The notes below the pieces were generated by a model. That model had not been told where the DNA came from, did not search any database, and saw nothing but the letters and a program-made list of their open reading frames with translations. A DNA stretch of 64,000 nt. Origin: Streptomyces sp. WAC 01529. GTDB lineage: Bacteria; Actinomycetota; Actinomycetes; Streptomycetales; Streptomycetaceae. The position numbers and the translations under genes are program-made. Positions 38,666 through 46,910 of this stretch are shown one piece after another. Each line of letters opens with the position of its first letter. Position 1 is the first letter of the stretch. Location: positions 1,155,001 to 1,219,000 of the forward strand of contig NZ_CP029617.1 of the NCBI RefSeq assembly GCF_003945545.1, written 5' to 3'.

Positions 38666-39430
38666 ATGAGCACCGCCTCCATCGATCTCAACGCCGACCT
38701 CGGCGAGGGCTTCGGCCGCTGGCACCTCACCGACGACGAGCAGTTGCTGTCCGTCGTCACCAGCGCCAACGTGGCCTGCGGCTTCCACGCGGGGGACGCG
38801 GTCACCATGCGCAGGGTGTGCGAACTGGCCGCCGAGCGCGGGGTGCGGATCGGGGCGCAGGTCTCCTACCGCGACCTGGCGGGCTTTGGGCGGCGCGCGA
38901 TGGACGTGCCGCCCGAGGAGCTGACGGCCGAAGTGGCCTACCAGATCGGCGCCTTGGAGGTCTTCGCGCGCGCGGCGGGCACGCGCGTGTCGTACGTGAA
39001 GCCGCACGGCGCGCTCTACAACCGCGTCGTCCACGACGAGGAGCAGGCCCGCGCGGTCGTCGAGGGCGTCCGGCTCGCCGGCGCCTCGCTGCCCCTCCTC
39101 GGGCTGCCCGGATCCCGCCTCCTGGAGACGGCGGACAAGGCCGGGCTCCCGGTCGTCACCGAGGCGTTCGCGGACCGCGCCTACACCGAAGAGGGCACGT
39201 TGGTCCCGCGAGGCAGCGAGGGAGCCGTCATCACGGAGGCGGACGCCGTCGTCGAGCGGTCCCTCGGGATGGCCCGCTTCGGTGTCGTCACCTCCCAGGG
39301 GGGCGGCGAGATCGCGGTCCGCGCGCGGTCGCTGTGCCTGCACGGCGACACTCCGGGGGCGGTGGACCTGGCCCGCCGCGTCCGGGCCCGCCTGGAGTCC
39401 GCGGGCGTGCGCGTGGAGGCCTTCGCGTGA
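38666..39430 (+). CDS. pxpA: 5-oxoprolinase subunit A (LamB/YcsF family)
   Basis: A 254-residue subunit of the PxpABC complex that opens 5-oxoproline to glutamate with ATP. The family signature DLNADLGEGFGRW opens the protein, followed by VTSANVACGFHAGD (metal-binding), SYRDLAGFGRRAMD, VKPHGALYNRV and AFADRAYTEEGTLVPRG. ATG 38666 has AGGAG upstream. It overlaps pxpB (GTGA), so A, B and C are translated as a unit. Confidence 0.95.
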   Translation: MSTASIDLNADLGEGFGRWHLTDDEQLLSVVTSANVACGFHAGDAVTMRRVCELAAERGVRIGAQVSYRDLAGFGRRAMDVPPEELTAEVAYQIGALEVFARAAGTRVSYVKPHGALYNRVVHDEEQARAVVEGVRLAGASLPLLGLPGSRLLETADKAGLPVVTEAFADRAYTEEGTLVPRGSEGAVITEADAVVERSLGMARFGVVTSQGGGEIAVRARSLCLHGDTPGAVDLARRVRARLESAGVRVEAFA

Positions 39431-40128
39431 GAGCACTGCCGGTGGGCGAGGGTGCCCTGCTCGTCGAACTCGCCGACGGCACCGAGGCCCAGGCGCTCCA
39501 CGCCGAGCTGCTGCGCCGCCGCGCGGCCGGGACCCTGCGCGTACGGGAGATCGTCCCCGCGGCCCGCACAGTGCTCCTCGACGGCCTCGACGAGCCCGAC
39601 CGGGTCCGGGCCGAACTGCCCGGCTGGGAGATCCCGCCGCTGCCGGAGCGCGCGGAGGCCGTCCTGGAGATCCCGGTCCGGTACGACGGGCCGGACCTCG
39701 CGGACGTCGCCGCGCACTGGGGCGTGAGCGTGCCCGAGGTGGCGCGGATCCACGCGGCGGCCGAATTCCGCGTGGCCTTCTGCGGATTCGCGCCGGGCTT
39801 TGGATATCTGACCGGGCTGCCCGAACGCTACGAGGTGCCGCGCAGGGCCACGCCCCGCACCTCCGTCCCCGAGGGCAGCGTCGCCCTGGCCGGTCCGTAC
39901 ACGGGCGTCTACCCGCGCGCCTCGCCCGGCGGCTGGCAGCTGATCGGCTCGACGGACGCCGTGCTGTGGGACCACGCGCGCGTGCCCGCCGCCCTGCTCT
40001 CCCCCGGCGTCCGCGTCCGCTTCGTACCCCACGAGTTCCCACCCCACGAGCCGCTAGGAGATGCACCGTTCGAGCCGCCCGTGGACCCACCGCCCGCCTC
40101 GCCCGGCCGTGCGCCGGAGGGCCGATGA
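39427..40128 (+). CDS. pxpB: 5-oxoprolinase subunit B (KipI/allophanate hydrolase subunit 1 family)
   Basis: A 233-residue subunit B. Motifs: EIPVRYDGPDLADVAAHWG, FCGFAPGFGYLTGLPE, VPRRATPRTSVPEGSVALAG and GVYPRASPGGWQLIGST, all usual. GTG 39427 overlaps the pxpA stop, and the C terminus (proline-rich from about residue 205) overlaps pxpC by four bases. It forms the B:C core of the enzyme. Confidence 0.95.
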   Translation: MRALPVGEGALLVELADGTEAQALHAELLRRRAAGTLRVREIVPAARTVLLDGLDEPDRVRAELPGWEIPPLPERAEAVLEIPVRYDGPDLADVAAHWGVSVPEVARIHAAAEFRVAFCGFAPGFGYLTGLPERYEVPRRATPRTSVPEGSVALAGPYTGVYPRASPGGWQLIGSTDAVLWDHARVPAALLSPGVRVRFVPHEFPPHEPLGDAPFEPPVDPPPASPGRAPEGR

Positions 40129-40994
40129 CCGACCGTGCCTTCGCCGTCGTGCGGGCCGGGGCCCTGACGACCGTCCAGGACCTGGGGCGCCCCGGCCACG
40201 CCCACCTGGGGGTGCCCCGCTCGGGCGCCCTGGACCCGCCTGCGGCCCTCCTGGTCAACCGGCTCGTCGGCAACGCGCCCGGCGCCGCCGTCCTGGAGAC
40301 CACCCTCACCGGCTGTGCCGTGCGCCCCCGCCGCCCCGTGACGGTCGCGGTCGGCGGGGCCCCCTGCCCGGTGACCGTGGACGGCCGCCCCGCTCCCTGG
40401 GGCGCACCGGTGCGGGTGCCTGCGGGAGCGCTCCTGGACATCGGAACGGCACTCTCCGGAGTACGTTGCTATGTCGCGTTCGACGGCGGGGTGGCCGTCG
40501 AGCCGGTGCTCGGCAGCCGCTCCACCGACCTGCTCTCCGGCCTCGGCCCGCCCCCGCTCGCGGACGGCGCCGTGCTGCCGCTGGGCTCCCCGAGCGGCAC
40601 GTACGCGCGCGTGGACACGGTTCCGCAGCCCGCTCCACCGCGTGAGCTCGTGCTGCGGGTGGCGCTCGGGCCCCGCGCCGACTGGTTCACGCGGGCCGCG
40701 CTGGAGACGTTCACCACGCGCGCGTACCGGGTGTCCTCGGCGAGCAACCGCATCGGTCTGCGCACCGAGGGACCCGCCCTGGAGCGCGCGCTCCAGGGGG
40801 AACTGCCGAGCGAGGGGATGGTGCTCGGCGCCGTGCAGGTGCCGCCGGACGGCAGGCCGGTCGTCTTCCTGGCCGATCACCCGACCACGGGCGGCTATCC
40901 GGTGGTCGCGGTCGTGCGGGAGGCCGACCTCGCCGCGGCGGCCCAGGCGGCGCCGGGCACGCCGGTCCGCTTCGTCCGTGCGGGCCGGCGCTGA
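40125..40994 (+). CDS. pxpC: 5-oxoprolinase subunit C (biotin-dependent carboxyltransferase/KipA family)
   Basis: A 289-residue subunit C. Motifs: RAGALTTVQDLGRPGHAHLG, VPRSGALDPPAALLVNRLVG, RCYVAFDGGVAVEPVLGSRS, SSASNRIGLRTEG and LADHPTTGGYPVVAVV. It starts at ATG 40125 overlapping pxpB (ATGA). It is the last gene of the operon: a convergent HEAT-repeat gene ends 38 bp further on. Confidence 0.95.
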   Translation: MTDRAFAVVRAGALTTVQDLGRPGHAHLGVPRSGALDPPAALLVNRLVGNAPGAAVLETTLTGCAVRPRRPVTVAVGGAPCPVTVDGRPAPWGAPVRVPAGALLDIGTALSGVRCYVAFDGGVAVEPVLGSRSTDLLSGLGPPPLADGAVLPLGSPSGTYARVDTVPQPAPPRELVLRVALGPRADWFTRAALETFTTRAYRVSSASNRIGLRTEGPALERALQGELPSEGMVLGAVQVPPDGRPVVFLADHPTTGGYPVVAVVREADLAAAAQAAPGTPVRFVRAGRR

Positions 40995-41032
40995 GCCGCC
41001 GCGGCCCGGCGGGGCATCCTCGGCCGGAGGGG

Positions 41033-42457
41033 CTACACGGCGGGCGCGTCGGCGTCGGGCCCGATCCTGCTGCGTACCGCCGTCTGTACCTCGTCCTCCT
41101 CGGCGGGGTCCGCGGCGAGCCTCCGCAGGCGGTTGACCACGCGCGCGTCGCCGGTCTCGGCGTGCCGTGCGGCGACCCCGCGGGTGGTCTCCTCGCAGTC
41201 CCACAGGCATTCGACGGCGAAGCCCGCGGCGAAGGTCGGGTCGGTGGCGGCCAGAGCGCGGGCGGCGCGGCCGCGGAGGTGGGAGGAGGCGGTCTCCCGG
41301 TAGACGTGCCGCAGCACGGGGGCGGCGCAGGCGATGCCGAGGCGTCCCGCGCCGTCGACGAGGGTCCACAGCGTCGGCGCGTCGGGCCCCTCGCCGCGGA
41401 CCGCCTCGCGCAGTGCGGCGAGGACGAGCTTGCTGTCCTCGGCGCCGCCCCGGCAGGCGAGCACGCGCCCGGCGGCGGCGCCCAGGGCGTCGGGGCGGTA
41501 CGCCCAGCGCCGGGCCCGCTCGACGGCGGCGGCGCCGCCCATCCGTTCGAAGGCCTCGGTCGCGGCGTCCACCACGACCGCGGAGTGGCTCTCCGCGGCG
41601 TACTCGATGAGGTCGAAGACGGCGGGGTCGTGGGAGTCGGCCAGGTAGCGCAGGGCCGTGCCGCGCGCCCCGTCGGAGCCGTCGCGGGCGGCCTCGACGA
41701 TCTCGGGCCGGTCATCGGGCCCCGCGACGGCGCTCAGGCAGCGGGCGGCGGGCACATGCAGCACGGCGCCGCGTTCAAGGCCCTCCTGCGCCCACTCGAA
41801 GACGGCCTTGACGCTCCAGCCGGGGCGGGGCCCGGCGGGTCGCATCTGGCGCTGCCAGCGGTCGAAGGAGCCCTGTTCCCGCGCGGCTCGCACACGGGCG
41901 CCGATATCGGCGCGGGGGTCCTCCTCCCACAGCCGCCAGGGCCGGGGTTCGTAGGCGTCGCGGACGGCGGCGGCCAGCTCGGCCTCGCCCTCCGCGCCGG
42001 CGGGGAATCTGGCGAGCACGGGGGCCGCGAGGGCGCGCAGGCCCGCGTCGTCGTCGCGCAGGGCCAGCTCGTCAAGGGCCCACGCCCAGTTCGCGCCGGA
42101 GGCCGCGTACCTGCGCAGGAGTCCGAGGGCGTCGTGCCTGCCGTACGAGGCGAGGTGCCCGAGGACGGCGAGGGCGAGCCCGGTGCGCGAGTCGTCCGTG
42201 TCCAGGACGTCCTCGGCATCGAAGAGGTGCCGCTCGATCTCGCCGAGCCCGCCGTGCAGGTCGAGGTAGAGCCGGGCGTAGTACAGCGAGCGGTTCTCCA
42301 CCTGCCAGTCGTGGCGGGGATCGTTGAGCACGCAGTGGTCGAGGGCGGCGAGCGCCTCGGACCGAGGTGCCGTGAGTGCGTGCAGCGTGCCGTCGCCGCG
42401 GCCCCGCTGCAGCAGGCCGAGCAGCGTACCGCTGGGCGCTATGACCGGATCGAACAT
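41033..42457 (-). CDS. HEAT-repeat-like helical protein
   Basis: A 474-residue soluble protein made of helix pairs with alanine-rich repeats (ARCLSAVAGPDDRPEIVEAA, GTALRYLADSHDPAVFDLIE, VDAATEAFERMGGAAAVERA, ARALAATDPTFAAGFAVECL) typical of HEAT/armadillo scaffolds. Function unknown; such proteins act as protein-binding platforms. ATG 42457 with GAGG nine bases upstream is preferred to GTG 42472. Convergent with pxpC; the ankyrin gene lies upstream on the same strand after a 300-bp gap with hairpins, so they are probably separate transcripts. Confidence 0.8.
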   Translation of the reverse strand: MFDPVIAPSGTLLGLLQRGRGDGTLHALTAPRSEALAALDHCVLNDPRHDWQVENRSLYYARLYLDLHGGLGEIERHLFDAEDVLDTDDSRTGLALAVLGHLASYGRHDALGLLRRYAASGANWAWALDELALRDDDAGLRALAAPVLARFPAGAEGEAELAAAVRDAYEPRPWRLWEEDPRADIGARVRAAREQGSFDRWQRQMRPAGPRPGWSVKAVFEWAQEGLERGAVLHVPAARCLSAVAGPDDRPEIVEAARDGSDGARGTALRYLADSHDPAVFDLIEYAAESHSAVVVDAATEAFERMGGAAAVERARRWAYRPDALGAAAGRVLACRGGAEDSKLVLAALREAVRGEGPDAPTLWTLVDGAGRLGIACAAPVLRHVYRETASSHLRGRAARALAATDPTFAAGFAVECLWDCEETTRGVAARHAETGDARVVNRLRRLAADPAEEDEVQTAVRSRIGPDADAPAV

Positions 42458-42757
42458 GGGAAACAGCCTCACATCAAGCGTCGACGCAACCGGGAATCAC
42501 GCATTACCTGGCCGCGCGCCAACACGTCGGGCCGCCCGCCGTCTTTTGCTTGTCGAAGACCATCTTCCTCTGCCTCTCGTCCGTGGCCCTAAGGGATCCC
42601 GGACGGAGGTCCGGGGGCGGGCCGCTCACGGCCCACGCGGTGCGGCACTATTTGCCCCACCGTCGCGTCCGTGAATCACGTCGTCATGATGACCCGGCGG
42701 TCATGTCCGCCGCGACCACATTTCCAGCGCCCCCGTAGCTGCTGGTCGGGTACCCGC
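42458..42757. other. Gene-free stretch (300 bp) between HEAT-repeat and ankyrin genes
   Basis: No credible coding frame. It holds two adjacent hairpins (42598-42634) that probably end the ankyrin transcript, and the presumed promoter of the HEAT-repeat gene. Confidence 0.5.
42598..42634 (-). terminator. Two adjacent hairpins after the ankyrin gene
   Basis: CCCGGAC/GTCCGGG with a 4-nt loop (42598-42615) and GGGCCG/CGGCCC with a 4-nt loop (42619-42634), downstream of the ankyrin stop on the minus strand. Confidence 0.55.
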
Positions 42758-43150
42758 TCAGGCGGCCCCGAACAGCTCCAACAACTCCGTCTTCTGGAAC
42801 ATCCGGGCGGTGTCCACCGCCGACGGCGTCCCGGCGGACGGATCGGCCCCGCCGTCCAGGAGGGCGCGGATCACCGAGTCGGCGCCCTTGAAGACGGCCC
42901 CGGCGAGCGGTGTCTGCCCCCGGTCGTTGGCGCGGTTCGCGTCGCCGCCGCGCTCCAGGAGGACACGGACGGCCTCGGCGTGCCCGTGGTAGGCCGCCAG
43001 CATCACGAGCGAGTCGCCGCTGTCATTGGTGAGGTTGGCCGGGACCCCCGCGTCGACGTACGCCGCGAGCGCCGCTGCGTCCCCCTGGCGCGCCAGATCG
43101 AAGATCTTGGTCGCCAGCTCCACGACCTCGGGGTCGGGGGCTTCGCTCAT
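42758..43150 (-). CDS. Ankyrin-repeat protein, 130 aa
   Basis: A small ankyrin protein with at least three repeats: ALAAYVDAGVPANLTNDSGD, LVMLAAYHGHAEAVRVLLER, GGDANRANDRGQTPLAGAVF and SVIRALLDGGADPSAG. It probably binds another protein; the partner is unknown. ATG 43150 (MSEAPDPEVVEL) is preferred to the non-conserved upstream reading. Divergent from the small membrane-protein/FtsK-like pair. Confidence 0.88.
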   Translation of the reverse strand: MSEAPDPEVVELATKIFDLARQGDAAALAAYVDAGVPANLTNDSGDSLVMLAAYHGHAEAVRVLLERGGDANRANDRGQTPLAGAVFKGADSVIRALLDGGADPSAGTPSAVDTARMFQKTELLELFGAA

Positions 43151-43316
43151 GGGGTCGTCCGCCTTTCTGGGATGCGCCGCGTGTACGGCCGTACGAGTGA
43201 ATCGACAGGGTACTGCCCCGGCGGGCACATGACGCGGCCTGCCCGAGGCAAAGATCACGGCAGGCACGGAAACCTTCCTGACCTGCTACTCGACGCCCCG
43301 GCAGGGCTCTGCCATT

Positions 43317-43343
43317 GGAGGGAAATTCAGAGAATTTCACTCC
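43317..43343. promoter_or_regulatory. AT-rich 27-bp inverted repeat and promoter region before the FtsK-like pair
   Basis: Core GAAATTCAGAGAATTTC (43322-43338) is a perfect 7+3+7 palindrome, extended to 12-bp arms with one mismatch (43317-43343). It is strikingly AT-rich for this genome. TTGCAC (43345-43350) and the GGATACAT stretch after it could be promoter elements for the 43427 gene, so the repeat is placed like a repressor site. Confidence 0.6.
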
Positions 43344-43426
43344 TTTGCACCTTTTGTCGTATGGATACATGCTGTGAACCTGGAAGAACTCATGGTGACT
43401 GTCCCCACCACCTCAGGAGAAGCGTC

Positions 43427-43621
43427 ATGGTCCTTTCCATCTCGGGCGTCGTACTGCTCGGAATCATCGTCTTCCTCTTCTTCCGCAAGGACGGCCTCAA
43501 GGCCTCCCACGCCGTGGTCTGCGCGCTCTTCGGCTTCTTCATGGCGGGCACCGCCATCGCCCCGAGCATCAAGGCCGGCAGCGCGAGCCTCGCGAGCCTC
43601 CTCGGCGGCATCAAGTTCTAA
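43427..43621 (+). CDS. Small membrane protein, 64 aa
   Basis: A short protein missed by size cut-offs. ATG 43427 has AGGAGA six bases upstream. Two hydrophobic segments (SISGVVLLGIIVFLFF and AVVCALFGFFMAGTAIAP) flank a basic loop RKDGLKASH, and the tail reads SASLASLLGGIKF. It is followed after 36 bp by the FtsK-like gene with its own ribosome site, so the pair is one unit. Small double-helix proteins accompany FtsK/TraB-like genes in Streptomyces transfer (spread) loci, which is the best guess for family. Confidence 0.8.
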   Translation: MVLSISGVVLLGIIVFLFFRKDGLKASHAVVCALFGFFMAGTAIAPSIKAGSASLASLLGGIKF

Positions 43622-43657
43622 AGGCTCATCCCTTCATACGCACTCCAGGAGACTGAC

Positions 43658-45241
43658 GTGGCCAGGCGCCCACTCCCCCGCATCCTGAGTAACGGCACCG
43701 TGTGCCTCGCGCGCAGCCGGGAGCTGGCACGGTCGGCCGCGGACAGCGCCACCGACGTTCTCCACCCGCTGATCACGATCGCTCGTGGACTGCGCCGGCT
43801 GGCTGCCGCCGGGCGGCGCAGGTGGGCCGACACGCCCAAGGACAAGCGCGGGCCGCTGCTCTTCCTGGTGGCCTCCGTGGTCCTGGTCGTGGCCCTCGTC
43901 CCCTACGGGCCGATGCTCGCCCTCGTCTCCTTGATGGCGGCCGCCGGATGGACGGGCCGCGAGCGCACCGCGCCCGCGCCCGACGGCCCGGACGAGGCCC
44001 AGGCACAGCGGTTGCAGTGCCTCTACGAAGCGCTCGTCCCGTACTTCTCGGTCCCCGAGGACCCTGCCCCGGTCTTCGCGCACGGCGGTGCCTGGGACAA
44101 GGCCTTCACCACCTACGAGTTCGACGACACCGGCCGCGTCTCCCGGCTGGTGGTGCAGTACCCCGCGTACTTCACGGACGGCGAGGCCGAGTCCCGCGCG
44201 CGGATCGAACAGCTGCTGCACGCGAAGTCGGGCCGCGGACGCGAATACCACTTCGCGTGGGACGAGGAGAGCAACGAACTCACCGTCACCGTCCTGCCCC
44301 CGCTCCCCACCGACATCGCCGCCCAGCGCTTCGTCACCAACCCCGGTGAGACCGTCCTCGGCTTCACCGACGAGACCGGCGTCCAGCGCACCCTGCCGGT
44401 GACCGACGGCGAGGAGCGCCGCGACGTGCCCCCCGTCGTATGGCGCACCGGTCCCCGCTCCACGGAGCCCCACTTGCTGATCACGGGCCGGCCGGGCACC
44501 GGGACGACGACGCTGCTGCGCTCCATCGCCCTCCAGGCGCTCCAGTACGGCGATGTCCTCATCGTCGAGGGCGGCGGCACCGGCGACTACGCGTGCCTGG
44601 CGGGCCGCGACGGGGTCCTTGCCATCGAGTGCGGGCTCGCCGGGGCGCTGGCGAGCCTCGAATGGGCCGCGCACGAGACCGAGCGCAGGCTCATCGCCGC
44701 CAACCGCGCCCGGCAGGCGGGCCACCCGCCGCCGGAGGACACCAAGCGTCCCCTGTGGATCCTCCTCGACCGGCCGAGCGCGCTCGGGCACCTCGCCGCC
44801 GCCGACGGGCGCAACGACCCCCAGTCGCTGCTCCAGGTCCCGCTGCGGCACGGCAGGGCGGCGAACGTGACGGTGGCCGTGGCGGACCAGCTGGACTGCC
44901 TGGACGCCCTGAGCGACGCCGTACACCAGCACACGCGCGCGCGGGTGGTACTCGGACCGGCCGCCCCCGACCAGGTGGAGGAGGTCCTCGGAGCGCCGCC
45001 CCACACGACGCCCACCGCGGAGGTCCCGCCCGGCCGGGGCTACGCGCGGCTCGGCGCGGGCCCGGTGCACCGCCTCCAGGTCCCCGCGACACCCGATCCC
45101 TACGACGACGCGACCAGCGAAGCCCACCGCAGGGCGGTCATGGAGCTGCTGCCGGAGCGCAGCACTCCGGCGGACACGCTCCCCGCCGACGAGCTGCCCG
45201 AGGAGATCACGGAGGCGGAACCAGTCCCCGCGGAGAGCTGA
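43658..45241 (+). CDS. FtsK/TraB-like membrane protein with degenerate nucleotide-binding motifs
   Basis: A 527-residue protein with two membrane helices at about 67-100 (LLFLVASVVLVVALVPYGPM, LALVSLMAAAGW) and a C-terminal P-loop-like domain. The position of Walker A reads GRPGTGTTTLL (lysine replaced by threonine), and the Walker B position reads PLWILLDRPS (D-R instead of D-E). The general layout follows FtsK/SpoIIIE/TraB-type translocases, but ATP hydrolysis is doubtful. GTG 43658 follows CAGGAGA. Probably linked to intercellular DNA transfer functions or derived from them; no integrase or replication gene is nearby. Confidence 0.75.
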   Translation: MARRPLPRILSNGTVCLARSRELARSAADSATDVLHPLITIARGLRRLAAAGRRRWADTPKDKRGPLLFLVASVVLVVALVPYGPMLALVSLMAAAGWTGRERTAPAPDGPDEAQAQRLQCLYEALVPYFSVPEDPAPVFAHGGAWDKAFTTYEFDDTGRVSRLVVQYPAYFTDGEAESRARIEQLLHAKSGRGREYHFAWDEESNELTVTVLPPLPTDIAAQRFVTNPGETVLGFTDETGVQRTLPVTDGEERRDVPPVVWRTGPRSTEPHLLITGRPGTGTTTLLRSIALQALQYGDVLIVEGGGTGDYACLAGRDGVLAIECGLAGALASLEWAAHETERRLIAANRARQAGHPPPEDTKRPLWILLDRPSALGHLAAADGRNDPQSLLQVPLRHGRAANVTVAVADQLDCLDALSDAVHQHTRARVVLGPAAPDQVEEVLGAPPHTTPTAEVPPGRGYARLGAGPVHRLQVPATPDPYDDATSEAHRRAVMELLPERSTPADTLPADELPEEITEAEPVPAES

Positions 45242-45269
45242 GCCCCCGCCCTCGCACCCGCCCCCGACT

Positions 45270-45317
45270 CAGGCCCAGGCTCAGGCTCAGGCCCAGGCTC
45301 AGGCTCAGGCTCAGGCC
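45270..45317. repeat. 6-bp tandem repeat overlapping the end of the MocR gene, eight copies
   Basis: Contiguous CAGGCT or CAGGCC units; the last two units overlap the stop codon and final residues of the minus-strand MocR gene. Confidence 0.85.
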
Positions 45318-46810
45318 ACGAACGGGTACGCGATCTCCGCCCCCGTACCGGCGCCCGTCTCGACTAGGCGGGCGGCGGCGGCCAGGCGCACCGCGGCCTC
45401 CTCGGCCACCGCACCTCCCACGGTGAACGGCAGCCGCACATACCCCTCGAAGGCCCCGTCGACACCGAAGCGCGGCCCTGACGGCACCCGCACCCCCACG
45501 CGCTCGCCCACCTCGGCGAGCCGCGACCCCGACAGGCCCCCGGTGCGCACCCACAGCGTCAGACCGCCGCGCGGCACCTCGAACTCCCAGCCGGGCAGCT
45601 CGCGGCGCACGGCGGCGACCAACGCGTCGCGGTTCTCCCTGGCCTGCTCCCTGCGGATGTCCACGGCGGCCTCCCAGCCTCCGGTGTTCAGCAGCCAGTT
45701 CACGGCGAGCTGTTCCAGGACGGGAGTGCCCAGATCGGCGTACGCGCGTGCCGCGACGAGGCTGCGGATCACGTCGGGAGCCGCCCGCACCCAGCCGATC
45801 CGCATGCCCGCCCAGAACGCCTTGCTCGCCGAGCCGACGGTGATGACGGTGGAGCCCGCGGGGTCGAACCCGCAGACGGGGCGCGGCATGTCGAGCTCCG
45901 GTTCGAGGCTCAGTTCGCTCATCGTCTCGTCGACGACGAGGACCGTGCCCGCCGAGCGGGCCGCCTCCACCAGCTGCCTGCGCTGGTCCTCGCTCGCGAG
46001 CGCGCCCGTGGGGTTGTGGAAGTCCGCGACGACGTACGCGAGCCGGGGCGCCGCGTCGCGCAGGACCTGCCGCCAGCGGTCCATGTCCCAGCCCCGAAGC
46101 CCCTCGGCCATGGCGACGGGGACGAGCCGGGCGCCCGCCTCCCGCATCAGCTGGAGGATGTTGGCGTACGAGGGGGACTCGACGGCGATCCGTTCGCCGC
46201 GGCCCGCGAAGAGGTGGCAGATCGCGTCGATGGCGCCCATCGCGCCGGTGGTGACCATGATCTGCTCGGGCATGGTCGGGATCCCGCGCGCGGTGTAGCG
46301 CTCGGCGAGCATCTCGCGCAGCGCGGGCAGGCCCGCGGGGTAGTCGCCGTGCGTGTGGGCGTACGGCGGAAGCGCTTCGAGGGCGCCCTGGACGGAGCGG
46401 GTGAGCCAGGGCTCGGGCGCGGGCAGCGCGGCACAGCCCAGGTCGATCATGGAGCCGAGCGCCTCGGGCGGCAGCGGTTCGAGCCCGCGCGCGGGAAGCG
46501 GGTTTCCGGCCGGGACGGCCGTCCAGCTGCCCGCTCCCCTGCGGGACTCCAGGAAGCCCTCGGTGCGCAGCGCCTCATAGGCGGCGGCCACGGTGGTGCG
46601 GCTGACGGCGAGTGCCACCGCTAGCTCGCGCTCCGCGGGCAGGCGGGCGGCCACGGGGACGCGTCCTTCGAGGACGAGCAGCCGGATGCCGTCGGCGAGG
46701 GCGCGGTAGGCGGGCGGGCGGCGGGTGCCCGTGCCGGTGGGGCGCGCCTGCTGGGAGGCGAGGAGCCGGGCGAGCTGAGTCGAGCCCATCGCCGAAGTCC
46801 ACTGAGCCAT
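45311..46810 (-). CDS. MocR-family regulator (GntR winged helix fused to aminotransferase-like domain)
   Basis: A 499-residue PLP-dependent regulator. The N-terminal winged helix covers about 35-95 (YRALADGIRLLVLEGRVPVAARLPAERELA, SRTTVAAAYEALRTEGFLESR). A fold-type I aminotransferase domain follows, with DFHNPTGALAS, VVDETMSEL and the PLP lysine in GSASKAFWAGMRIGW (about Lys330). It is divergent from a YczE-type membrane protein with 100 bp between starts, a common MocR arrangement in which the regulator controls that transporter. The effector may be PLP or an amine; unknown. Confidence 0.92.
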   Translation of the reverse strand: MAQWTSAMGSTQLARLLASQQARPTGTGTRRPPAYRALADGIRLLVLEGRVPVAARLPAERELAVALAVSRTTVAAAYEALRTEGFLESRRGAGSWTAVPAGNPLPARGLEPLPPEALGSMIDLGCAALPAPEPWLTRSVQGALEALPPYAHTHGDYPAGLPALREMLAERYTARGIPTMPEQIMVTTGAMGAIDAICHLFAGRGERIAVESPSYANILQLMREAGARLVPVAMAEGLRGWDMDRWRQVLRDAAPRLAYVVADFHNPTGALASEDQRRQLVEAARSAGTVLVVDETMSELSLEPELDMPRPVCGFDPAGSTVITVGSASKAFWAGMRIGWVRAAPDVIRSLVAARAYADLGTPVLEQLAVNWLLNTGGWEAAVDIRREQARENRDALVAAVRRELPGWEFEVPRGGLTLWVRTGGLSGSRLAEVGERVGVRVPSGPRFGVDGAFEGYVRLPFTVGGAVAEEAAVRLAAAARLVETGAGTGAEIAYPFVA

Positions 46811-46910
46811 GATTCCCAGTCCACCTTCCCCGAATTGGCCATGGTTGCGGTGTGCTTACAAGCCACAGGGTGTCATGTGTCGGGCCACTATCACCAGCAG
46901 GGGGCACCAG

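Noticed and set aside
43427..45241. Integrated conjugative element (AICE)
   Set aside because: The FtsK/TraB-like pair lacks integrase, excisionase, replication protein, tRNA attachment site and direct-repeat boundaries, and flanking genes are ordinary chromosome genes.
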